Source: Neofusicoccum parvum
Lineage: Eukaryota > Ascomycota > Dothideomycetes > Botryosphaeriales > Botryosphaeriaceae
Reading direction: 5' to 3'
Assembly: GCA_020912385.1 (NCBI GenBank)
Contig: CP087208.1
Coordinates: 372,001 to 436,000, forward strand
Length of the DNA stretch: 64,000 nucleotides
Of this stretch, positions 50,727 to 61,602 are shown piece after piece (position 1 is the first letter of the stretch; every line of letters begins with the position of its first letter). The notes under the pieces are model-generated. The model was not told the DNA's origin and did not search any database. It saw only the letters and a program-made list of their open reading frames with translations. The position numbers were made by a program, and so were the translations under genes.

Positions 50727-53700
50727 TTCTTTCTTCGACTACATGGTCAATGCATAGATGCATGTCCATCGACCCCGGTGGTGTTTGATGGGCTCGGCGT
50801 TGGTAACAATTTCCTTTACTATTTCCTTTTAACGGTGTTATGCGTCATACGAAATACCCCGACCAAAGCGTCCCCGGCCACAGGACGCAGTACGCGGCAA
50901 AGCACTCAAGCTTGCACCAAGAGCAGCTTCCTCGAGTCCGCGTCGATAAGAAGCAACAGATTTTCGTTCTCGTTTTCCCTTTTGCCCGTTGGATCCGACT
51001 GCAGCTATCTAGACTAGCTCTACAACGATAAAACATAGATAGAAAAAGACTCGTTTGGGTTTGGATCAGGGTTTTGGCAGAATCACCCAGGTATCGCAGA
51101 TAGCATCATGATCGCAATGGGATTTCTGGTTTTCTCTCAAACAACGGCTCTCATGCTCTGACCCTGTGCTCTCCGCCATGCGGGCGCTGTGGGGGATGTA
51201 AGGCCCCCAGCAGTTGCAGTACCTAACTGGATTCGCGTGCTCACTCCGTCGCCGGCGCCGTCTCCTACACGCCTCCTACCATCAGCGATCTAGCTCGGCA
51301 TGCTCGACTATCCCCACGCAACAGCCAGGCCAGCCGCGTGCTGCGCCCCGATAGTGGAGCCCGCAACAATGCGACACGGCGGTACAACTCGACGGTACAT
51401 GCTGGTGTAGTCCCCACTCGTTCACGCAACGGCGCAGCCGCCTGCCGTGTCAGCAGTGAGCAACACCAGGCTGGTTGGGCGTGCGGCCCCCATGCGCCAA
51501 TGACTCGCCAGGGCCGGCGCACGCGAACCGGTCCTTTCCGAGACGGACTGGCGCCGCGCAGGTCTTGGGCCATCGCGCGGGCGCTTGGCACATCTCACAT
51601 CCAGCCCGGCACATCTGGCGCGGACAGGGCAGCGCATCCATCCATCACATCTCCCGCGTGCTCAAGCTGCGAGCGCGCGGCTGCAGCGTGCCGCCCGCCC
51701 GTCCACCGCCCGCGGCCACATGTGCAAGCCCGGAACCCTCACAAACACCACCACATGCGCGCTGCGTGGGGTGGGGGCTTGGAGCATTACCCGACGGCAG
51801 CAGACGCTAAGCTCGTCCGGACGAACTCTCCAACCGCCAATACGCACTCCATACGAGACCCTGGGCGGTCCCTAGCTGCTCACGTATAGTGCATGGCTCC
51901 CGCGGCCTGAGGCGCGCTCGAGTCATCCGCGGCCGGCGTGCTCCCCCATCGACTCAGCATCCGCGTCATCTGATACAGGCGAGCACCAGAGGCATATTGC
52001 GGGCAGGGCTGGTATCGGCCTATCTTATCGATAGATCGATGATTGCCACGCCACCATCTGCGACGCGCTCCGGGATGCACCCTGAGCGCACCCAGCCAGG
52101 CGCCTGAGACGATCTGCCTCGGCCGCTGCCCCCAAAAATAAGGCCAGCACTTTGCCCTTTGCCGCGCAGCGCCCGCCGAATCGCGTCAGGGCCGTTGTAC
52201 TTTGCGTTTATGAACCGCTACGACTCGTGCGGAGGGTACATCTTTTCCTATCTGCTCGTCCACGGGCGGCGTGGCCGACGTATGCCTCGTACGATTTTCG
52301 CTCGCGACGGCCGCTCTCAAATGGCTCATATTGCCCGTTTTATTGCTCGCGAGGGCATGCTAGCCTGGTCGCCGCCGGCGGGAGGAGGAGGATGACTGCT
52401 GTCAGGCGCCAACAGAGCCTCTTCTTAGCACGGTGCTTGCTTTTTTGCCCTTCCCGCACCGCTCGTCACATTTTCTCCGGCCGCCAGTCGTCTCGATTGC
52501 GTTTTTTTTTTTTCCCTTTTTTTCTTTCTGCTCATCAAACCTTGCTTCCACTTCTGCCGTGCCGCCGTAAGCCGTGCTTGGCGCCGGCGCCGGCCACGCA
52601 CGCCGTTTGGCGGCGGGATGGTGATGATTGGGGAGGCAGGTGGGTGGTGCGTGCGCTCGACCATTTGATTCGTCGTATCTCGGGGCCTGGGGCTCGTCGA
52701 CGTGCCTTACTGCGCGCACACGGACAATCATCACCGCCACATGAGAGGGTAAGAGAACGTGCGCGCTTAGCGCCACGCACGACACGCCACAGGAAGCAGG
52801 TGTCACCGCGCGTTTGATGATGGTGTTTTTTTTGTGTCCCGTGCGCGCTTTGATGTCGCTGGTCATCGCCCAACGCGATGCTGACTGCAAGCCGGCCGGG
52901 AGCCTGAGATAAGCCGCGGCCACCAATTGCTCGCGAAACTCCTACGTACGACGTTCCGGTTTGCCTCTCGGGCAGCCTAGCCGTCGGCCATCGATCATCG
53001 GTTTTTGCGAAGGCGAGGGCGACGGCTGCCGACGGCGGTAGTTGGCCCGGCTGGGAGCAGGCGGTTGAGGCCTGGATCCTCTGCCTGGGCCCTTTGCAGC
53101 ACGGTTTGCCACGACGAGGATGGCTGGATCGATCTGGAGGAGGCCGGCCGTCGGGTCAGCGGCGCAAAGTTGGCAGCGGCACGGCAAGCAGCAGACGGCC
53201 AGGCTGCCAACTTTTCGCCGGCTGTCCTGCAGCTGCGCGGTGTTTTCGCCCCTTGGCCTTGCGGGCGCGCGGTGCCTGGCACGGGCGGGTGCAAGAGTAG
53301 GAACGGATGCCTAGCGGCGCCGCTGCACCGTCGGGTCGCCCACGCGCCGCGGCCTGCTCGTCCTGGAATTGTGTGCAGCCGTGCCGCAGACCCTCGAGCC
53401 CGAGTCGCAGGGCCCTCTGTCGTGCGGCGATGACGGCAGTCGCCCTCGCCGTGCCGCAGTCGATGTCGCAAACGTGGAGCTTCCGGAGCCACGGCGGCGG
53501 GCGCGGCGGGCTTGGGCTCACCAGCGACGGAGCCAAGCGCAGGCAGGGCTGAGGCGGGCGAGCGGCGCGGCCGGACGTCGTGGGAGCGCCGGCGCGGTAG
53601 AGGGCGCGATCCAACATGGGCTCTCATGAAACGAAACACCAACAAGGCCGACTCTGCTGCACCAGGCTGACGCTTGCACACGCGCGGTACGTACCCACCG

Positions 53701-54896
53701 CGGCCACGCCACCGCCGGACCACTGACTTGCTGCGCTGCGTCCCATCGTCGGCCGTTGGGCCGGGTTTCGTTGCCCGTCTGCCTCACCTTCGCCGTGCTG
53801 CTCCTTCAAGGCCGCCCCCAAGGATCTCATTTCAGACGACGAGGCTTCTGTTGGACGGCCGGTGCCCCGTGTGTTGCTTCCCTTCACGCCTCGCCCATGC
53901 CCTGCTCGCTCCCTGGCGTGCCGGCGCCAACGCGCAGCATCCAATTAACATGGCACGAACACACGCGCGCGTTTTGCAGCGGAAATCACAGACAAGCACA
54001 CAGCCCCTTCATGTCAATCACAAACACCGCCACTGGGGCGAGCCGGGGTGCGCGCGACCTGGGCCGGGATTTGTTTCGTTTCGTGCGTCTGAACTCTGAG
54101 CTTAAAATTCTAAAATAAAAAAAACAAAAAACAAAAAAACACCTAACAGCCACTACAACCCTACATGCGCAACACAGCACGTGCAGCAGACAGGCAGCGA
54201 GCAGAGATGACCCGGCACAGGATCAGGCGCAGCAAGCAATTGCAGCAATAGCAACACAGGACCCGGCTGTGTAGCTGCTGTAGTCAGCGAGAGTCATTTC
54301 TCAAACGCCACCAACTACTCAAGTCACCGTTGCTCTCATTTCAGCATCTTTTTTCCCCGACACCTCATCTAACCTATTCCACTATAGGCTAAGCAGAACC
54401 GCACTGTACACGATTGCGCTGTCCTCTGTAGGCGCGGGACGCCTGACGCTCTAGACCGTCGGCTCTTGTTCTGCTCCCCACACCTGGCAATCTCTATCAC
54501 GACAACACGGCTCTTCCTGTATCCACACACGCACACACACCAGCCCGCCGCAGACTCCGGCGGTGCAGCAAAGCACTGCCGCGGGTCAGACGGCCAAATC
54601 AGGACCAGTCAGCCGCGCACGCCCGCCAACAAAGCACGCAAACGCGGCACGCCCGGCCGCAGCCCGGAGCGCAGTCGTGCTGTGCTGTGTTTATCATGCA
54701 GATTGCAGAACGAGCCAGCCACTCACCCACCAGACAGCGGCGGTGCGGCATTTGCTGCGCGCGCGCGGGGGGGAGGGAGAGAGGGCCGGCCGCGGGCGAC
54801 GGGGCGTGGCGGAGCGGCCGTTTCGAACGATGTCTGATGCACTGCTGGGATGGGGCGAGTAACGATGTAGCTACGTACTTCCTTCCTCTACTCCAT

Positions 54897-54933
54897 CTTT
54901 CTCTTTCTCTCTCTCGCTCTCTCTCTCTCGCAA
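54897..54933. repeat. CT-rich simple repeat
   Basis: Tracts of CTCTCT/TTTCTC dinucleotide-like repeat, interrupted by single bases. Confidence 0.75.
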
Positions 54934-56351
54934 TCAGGCCAACTAGGGATCTTGGGATCTTAAGCTTCTTTCCAATCGCTGCGGGTTGCGGCCCTTCTGC
55001 CCTCCCCCCTCCCCCTAGTTTCTCCACATTTTTTCGTTTCTCCCTCGCTCTCCTCCAAACACGACGGGCCTGCACGTTTCGACGAAACGGACGTTTGGTG
55101 CTGCTGCTGCTGCAAGGCGCCGACGACGAGCAGAGACGGTTTTGCGGAGTGCATGCAGTAGCGCGGTCCGGGACAGCAGGCCGAACCAACCTTGCCCGCC
55201 CGATGCGCCACCGCCGTCCCAACCCGGGTTATCGCGACCTGTCTGCCCACCTTGCATCTTTCGGCGCCGGGCATGGATCGGGGGCATGCAAGGAGACGAC
55301 CAAGGGTCATTCCTGTCCGGGACGGCCGTGACCCGCCGGCCAACCCCGGCCACGGCCACGTCCCATCCATGGCCGCGGAAGGGCGGGTGGGCGGGTTGCG
55401 GATAAGGCAACTCCGCCCGTTCTTTTTGCTGCCTGCCAACGAGCCGAATACCCGCAGTCGGCCTGGGGCTGCAAGGTAGTCGAGGTCCGTTTTTTGGTGC
55501 GGGCTAGGCCGTGGTGCAACGACGGCGGGGAAGCGTGTTGTGCTGAGGGCCCGGAAGGCGCGCGCGCCCCAAGCGTCCTGTCCGGCTGGATATCGGCCTG
55601 AAAGGGCTTGTGTCGTGGTGGTAAGTACGGCACACCATGTGCGTGTTTCGAGAGAGCAGGTGGGTGCGGCCATGTTTCAACGATTCCTCCCGGCAAAAAC
55701 GGTTCCCGGACGCTGTGGTGGCGCGGCGTTGGATCCTTCCGGGAAGGGAAGGGAAGGGGTTCTGGAAAAGCCCATCTGAAAGAACATCGCTGGTTCAAAC
55801 GTTGACTGTGGCAACCATGTGGAGCCGGAACGGATCAGAGACCCTTTCCCGCGAACCCCTTTTTTTTCCCTTCTCTCCTCAACTCTGTGGAGATGAAGCA
55901 GTAAGGCAAAACAAGGGCACTGGAGTTACCCGGTTTCGTCGTAGCACTATCTTTTTTTCTGGAACTTGTGTTTCTTCTCCCTTTCTCCGGCCGAGAGGAG
56001 ACGCGACTATCACGTTATTCCTCGGCCCGGTTTGGGACTGCTCTCTCTATCTCTTGCCATCCAAAAGTCTGTTTTTTCCTTTTTAAGTTCTTTCTATTGC
56101 TTCAGCCAGACACCGTTGCTTATTCGGCCGTTTGGGGTTTAGCACGACCCTCTTGTTGGCCTGGTAGGTCATCAATTTCTTTTTAAGCTTGCTTTCTGGA
56201 GACGTGGCTCTACTTTCCCTTTCCTTCTAGAAGACCCACAGTGGCGCTCGCGTGGTGTCGCGCCGGATCTACTTCGCAGAGCGGCGAAAAAGGGCAACGA
56301 AAACCATCGTGGAGGATGTGCAGCGTGCAGTGTGGGGTGCAGGTCAGGTCA

Positions 56352-56369
56352 GGCAGGCAGGCAGGCAGG
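56352..56369. repeat. (GCAG)n microsatellite
   Basis: Four to five copies of GGCA/GCAG, preceded by two AGGTC units. Confidence 0.8.
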
Positions 56370-56915
56370 GAGAAAATCAGGCATTCCAACGGGCCAGCCT
56401 CTTCGGCGAAAATGTGGAGGCGGCTTGGGTGTTAGTCGGCGTCCCTCCCTTGAAGAGCTGAGGGAAAAGGTTTGCTTGCGAGCATCATCATCACGCTACG
56501 CGCTGTCCAAAGCTCGAACGATCAGCGAAGGGAAGATTCAAGGGGGTGGGGAGGATTCCCGCCGACAGCGTGCGACGACGTCGACCCAAGGTCCGCAGGC
56601 CGGAGCACCGTATCATGCTCTGCTGTGGAGATGACGATGAGCTGCGCGGCTTCTCGTCTGACGAAACTCAAGGCGTGGTCCGTCAGAGTCTCTCGGGCCT
56701 TTCTTTTCGCGATAGGAGATGATTGACGGGCGATGGCCCCTCTGCAAGGTAGACACGCGGGGTACGCGACGTCGTTCGTGGGGTACAACGGCATTGTCCT
56801 GCACGTTGCTCTTTTCCCATTTCCGTCCTTCTCTCCTTTGCTTCGTCGCTCAATTTCTGCCTGTCTGGTCTCCCAAGCTTGACGAGCATTTCCGCGCTCC
56901 CTTCTCCGCGGCGCT

Positions 56916-57290
56916 TTATCCCTCGCCGTGCCACTGCACACCGATTTGACCAACGTCGTCACGCACAAACTCCCATGTCGTTCCGAAGAAGTAATACCCC
57001 TCCATCCACACCATCCAAGAGCAGAGCCCTGCAGCCAGCACCGCACCGCAACCCAGAAAAGGCAGCCACGCGCGCAAATCAGGGTCCTCCTCCACGCCCT
57101 CTGTGCGACCGCCAGCTTTCCCTGCATCCGCCGATCCCCTCCTCCCCTCACCACCACCAATCTCTCCCTCCCCCTCCTCCCCCCAAAACCTTGGCGCCCG
57201 AGCGACCTCAACGCAGGACGGCCGCCCCACCAGCAGAAACAGGCCGAGCGCGACGACGACGGCGCACGCCGCGACGACCGCGACAACCAT
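56916..57290 (-). CDS. Possible small two-transmembrane protein, 124 residues
   Basis: From the ATG at 57290 the frame has one strong N-terminal membrane segment (VVAVVAACAVVVALGLFLLV, residues 2-21), a 55-residue Gly/Glu-rich loop, and a second hydrophobic segment (WLPFLGCGAVLAAGLCSWMVW). An aromatic-rich end (EGYYFFGTTWEFVRDD) follows. The aromatic, Trp-containing tail is not what GC-rich noise usually gives, and a frame on the opposite strand (56879-58162) is Pro/Arg-rich. I recognise no family, and homologues were not checked. Confidence 0.45.
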   Translation of the reverse strand: MVVAVVAACAVVVALGLFLLVGRPSCVEVARAPRFWGEEGEGEIGGGEGRRGSADAGKAGGRTEGVEEDPDLRAWLPFLGCGAVLAAGLCSWMVWMEGYYFFGTTWEFVRDDVGQIGVQWHGEG

Positions 57291-59303
57291 GCCGGCAGAT
57301 TCGCTGGCGTGCGCGCGCACGGCAAAAGGCAGCGATCGGCGGCGCCGGTTGCATCATGCCAGCCCCCCCCTCCCCGGGCGCCGCCGAGGTGCGTCCGCCG
57401 CCCGCCTGCGAGCGAGGAAGCGCGCGCGCGCAAAAAACAAACCACGCCATCCGCGTGCCCCCTGCGGTGATACTATTGTGGAGCCCGGGGGAAGGAGGAG
57501 GAGGAGAGAGGAGTGCGGAGGTGGAGAGATGGGGGGCGGCGGCGGCCGACGTTGCATGCGTGGGCTCGTCAGGCACTCCCTCCGCGCTTCTGGGTTGCAT
57601 TTTGTGGGGGGAAGGGAGGACGGCGGAGTGGCCGGGGATCTTCAGCTATCGTCAGGCATGCCATACGACTCCCTTCCCCCCCGCATCGCGCGTCTGCGGC
57701 AACGAAACTCGCGTCGGGTCGGATCCGGGGAAGGGGAGGAGGGGAGGGGGGTCTGGTGGCGATGTGTGGAATGGCGGGAGGGAAGGTGGTTGGTGTTTGT
57801 GTTTACTGATAGCTGACTGTTGCACGACAGATTTCCTTAATTCTGCTGATAATGGTGGCATGCGGAGGAGACAGATGCGAGAAGGCTTGCTTCTTGCCTG
57901 CCGCGGTGCGCATTCCGACTCGACCGCGCTCGAGATGCGCATCGCCATCCCATATGCTGGTCATCCTACCTCGCCTCCTGTCTGGTGTCTGTATCCCCAT
58001 CCATCACCGTCTCCTCCTCGGTTTCTCTTCCGAGCCGTGAGCCATGCAGGTGACCTGTCTGCTGGCCAGCCTTGCCATACCCATGCCCGCCCTCGCGGTG
58101 GCCTCCTCCTCGGCTGCTTTCGCTTCGGCCAGGCCAGCTGCGGCCTTAATCTACGTGGCTGACAGCCTGCAGCATCGACGGCACGCTCACGGGATTTTGG
58201 GGGGGCGAGCGCCCCGACGATGAGTTGTCGTCTTTTTTGAGGCATTAAACCGTGCGCCTCTCGATAATGCGCGCTGTCGCAATGCTCACCGGGGCGTGTG
58301 GTTGTCCGTCAGGGTCCCGCTGCGCCTCAGCCTTACCCCAGAGGAGAGACGGAGGGTGAGCAGACGTAGGGCGGCTCGGACGGTCGCCCGGCTTTGTGAT
58401 TGCTCGTTCCCCCTCTCTATCGCTGTCAGACCACGTTTGTCATCGTCGCCGCTGTGCGTCATTCGCAGGGCTACCTGCGTGATGGAATCGCTGCTTGTCA
58501 GCCAGAATGCCAGTCAGCAAGCAACAGGATCGAACGAGACAGACTCCGCTGCCGGATGGAAGTACGGTGCCCACGGGCCGCCATCGTCGAGCAGAGTCAT
58601 TCACGTAGCAGCCGGCGTGCGCTTGGCGAGGTTGTTCCAAGCGAAGTGGCAGCCTGGCACTCATTGAGCCTCTTGCATTTATTGGCAAGTACCGATCGAG
58701 CATGGGGCAAGGCTGACGATGGATGGAAGGATTGCAGGAAAACGTGGGTCAGGCAAAGGCATGGAATTGGTTGGTTCGCTAGTCTAGCAGAAAGAAGCAA
58801 GTGCCCGTCTGCCCGTAACTCGGAGGAAATCCAGACAGCTAGGAAGAACATCGGGTGGTGGTTGATCTGCGTCCCAGTCCACCGCAGGAAACGGGTTACC
58901 TAAAGGGGCAAGAGAAGAACTGCTCTACGTCATAGTGACCTGCCCCACCGCATCCCTCGACCAGCCGACCGGAAGGTGCCGCGGAGAGAAATCCGAGATC
59001 GTCAAGCCAGTAGTTGGGTCTTGGTTGCGAGAAGAACGAGGTGCACGTGAATTCGAAGCCGTGTTCCGGAAGATGCGCTGAAATGGACAAGAGCTGAAAG
59101 AGATGGCCGATGTTGCAGGGCCCAGAAATCGTCCGCTATGCATTGAAGAAAGCAAATGAAAAAGAAAACCGCCCACGTGTCAGATAGAAGAAAAGGCGGC
59201 GCGTAGCCAGTGGTGGAGTCCGTTGGATCTGTGTGTGAAGCACTCAAGGGAGCATCCTGTTGACAACATTGCCGTTTGAATGTGCCGGATGAAGAGCAAA
59301 CAC
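57291..59303. other. Intergenic 2.0 kb, right part of the convergent desert
   Basis: Between the possible small gene and the ste2 stop codon. No credible frame was found. Minus-strand frames between 59002 and 59334 overlap the ste2 3' end out of frame. Confidence 0.45.
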
Positions 59304-60527
59304 TCACTCGCCCTTCTCCAAGATCGTTTGGCAATGGCTACCAAACACCTGGCTTCCATCGTCATTCTCCAAGTCCAGATAGGTCCTGTCCGAGCTAGAC
59401 GTTGCCGTGGTCTTGTCCGTGTTGCAAGTGAACGTAGTCTTCTTGGACGATGGAGAGATGGGATCCTGCAAAGGGGCAGTCGAGGACTCCGACATGTGTG
59501 AGGCCTTGCGTCCGCCAGCAAACTTGTTCCAGCTGAATTTTCCCAGAAGCTTGTGACGAGCGTTCTGGCCGCGCGAGGCCTGTCCGCGACCATCCGTACT
59601 GGTAGCCGCCCAGATCGAAGAGAGTGGCAGGAAGAGGGAAACGACGGTCATTGGCACAGATTCCAGCTCAGGAACGTTCGGGAGGAAGAATGGGAGGACT
59701 GAGAAGATGACTTCGATTGTCACTGTTAGTTGGAGCTATCGCTGACTTGGGACAACTGACTCACCTGGTACGGTCATCGTCTGGGCGCCCATGATGAAGA
59801 CAATCTGCATCGGGCCAAACTGGGTGAGGCCCAGGTTGCGACGGTTCCTGATAGCAAGGCCTAGCTTGCTGCAGAAGATCAAGCTGAACCAGCAGATGCT
59901 AATGCAGAGAGTGATGTTCGCATAAATTGACCAGACCATCCAACTGCTGTCTTTCGTGTGACCCAGGAAATCCATGCAGTTGTAGACGGCCAGAACGAAA
60001 CGGACACCGACGGCGGTCAGAGCAACCAGTACAGAGGCCACAATGACGGTCGTACGCCAAGCGCCCTTAACAGTGGTGCAGACGATGTACGACTGCATCA
60101 TGAGGGAGATCTCGACGCAGATAGCCAGTATGAGGGTCAGAACGACTGTCAGGATCGAGAAGGCGTAGTCCTGCTTCGCAACAGCTGAGGTGTCGAATGC
60201 CCACGTGGCATAGAAGTCGTACCAGCCGCCCGTGAAGAACATGGCGCCGAAGACTGCACGAGCGACGCAGAGGACCAGGGCAAGAGTGTTGAAGATGAAG
60301 ATCGGGGAGCGACGCTTCTCGGGCTTGGTGAGAATCAAAAGCAGAATGAGCAGGATGAAGGATGCACCGATCTGGCTGCCCCGAATGATGCCCGTCCGAA
60401 TACCGTACTGAACCCAGGAGTTGACCTCGGAAAGGCTAGCCTTCACGACTTCGCCGCCGGAATTGTAGAACGTCATGTTCTGCTGGTAGACATTGAAGCC
60501 CGGCGCAGTGTGGTCGGTAGCAGACAT
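59304..60527 (-). CDS. ste2: Alpha-factor-type pheromone receptor Ste2/PreB (GPCR)
   Basis: Two exons: 60527-59765 and 59722-59304, giving 393 residues with ATG at 60527 (MSATDHTAPGF). Seven hydrophobic segments lie at about 52-67, 76-98, 122-148, 160-181, 200-220, 240-267 and 278-295. Family marks are the GIIRGSQIGAS entry to TM1, LTKPEKRRSPIFI in loop 1, an N-glycosylation site at N17 and LPLSSIWA (286-293) in TM7. The Ser/Thr/Lys-rich cytoplasmic tail fits desensitisation control. Ste2 binds secreted alpha-type mating peptide and signals through a heterotrimeric G protein to the mating MAPK cascade. The 42-bp intron has a GTGAGT donor; a second in-frame acceptor 24 bases further would delete eight residues of TM6. 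Confidence 0.93.
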
Positions 60528-61602
60528 GATTGCCAAGCTTGCTGTTCCTGGAACCTGGAATAGTTGATGGCGGTGTTGTGGAGATGTCGTCTGGTTCGGA
60601 CAATGTCGCGACGACGAGTAAGGAGTGGCGAGGGGTTTCTTTGGCAGATACCAGGTTCGGAGGGAGAGGAGGAGTCTGTTCTGAAAAAGTCTGTAGACAA
60701 GGGTCTGAAAGGAGCGGCGGGCCTGGTGGCGTAAAGGACAGAGAGGACAATACTAACGGTACAATGCCAAGCAGTAACGATTGTGTGAGACAGGCGAGTC
60801 CGAGGAACAATATCAAGGCGCGCGCCTTGGTGGACACCTGGAACCGACGCGGACTGTGCGATTGTGAAAGTTGAAGGAAGGTTGGAGGTGAGTCGAAGAG
60901 CGCTTTGAGCGGATTTATAAATCCTTGGTGCGGGTGCGCCGGGCGGCAGAAGAGGAAGGAGCGCCGCAGGACGGGCGGACTGGCCTCACCTGCGAGCCAA
61001 CGTGATGGCAACCTCACCCAGAAACAAGGCTACAGAATGCTACAGGAGGCTTGCACAAGCTTCACGGATGATTGTATGAGGCTGAAGTGAGACTAGGAGC
61101 ACGGCGCTCTTGATATTGTTCCTGCGGCACACTACGGGAGGGAAGGCGGCAAGCCCTTTGAAGGGGAAACACGGATCACAGCTAGACAGAATGCTAGCAG
61201 CAGAGCTAGCAGTGGCGTACATATCTGAGAGCAATCGTCTTCAGAAAGGGTTGCGGCGGCAATGCTGCGCTGCGTGTGGCGGCGCCGCATCCCGGAAACC
61301 AGGCAGGCGTAGGGCTGGATTCTTCACAAGCAGCGGGCGCAGCCACGTGTGCATCGCGTGCGGAGGCAAGGAGAAGCGTGATTTTAGTGAAGCTGTGACG
61401 AGGCGAAGTGAGGTGGTGTTGAGCAAGAATGCCAGGCGGGCACTAGGCTGCAAGCGGGCAGGCACTGCGTCAGCGCGCTGGGGCGGCGGCAGGCGGGTTT
61501 GCGGGCTGCTTCCGCGCGCTCCAGCTCCGACCGCGACACCTCCGCCTCCAGCTCCACGGACAACGAGCGGCTCATGGAGCACTCTCCCCCGCCGACCCCT
61601 AG
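60528..61602. promoter_or_regulatory. Divergent promoter of ste2 and dsc1
   Basis: About 1.07 kb between the divergent start codons. It holds a perfect TATA-containing palindrome at 60911-60924, about 385 bp upstream of ste2. No credible frame or RNA gene is seen. Confidence 0.5.
60911..60924. promoter_or_regulatory. Palindromic TATA element
   Basis: GGATTTATAAATCC is a perfect 14-base palindrome containing TATAAA on both strands, positioned in the ste2 promoter. Confidence 0.55.

Larger units (their letters stand above)
50727..56915. other. 6.2-kb stretch of the convergent desert, left part
   Basis: Starts at the HAD gene stop and continues to a possible small membrane-protein gene. No domain-bearing frame or tRNA was found. 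A-rich (54110-54145), CA-rich (54520-54540), CT-rich (54900-54930) and T-rich (52500-52525) tracts, and a (GCAG)n run at 56352-56369, are present. It could hold non-coding transcripts. Confidence 0.5.

Noticed and set aside
56879..58162. 427-residue + frame
   Set aside because: Pro/Arg-rich and antisense to a better small candidate; no domain.
59226..59306. Possible third exon of ste2
   Set aside because: A GTGAGT donor overlaps the stop codon, but splicing to the next AG (59241) meets a stop after four codons, so it adds little.
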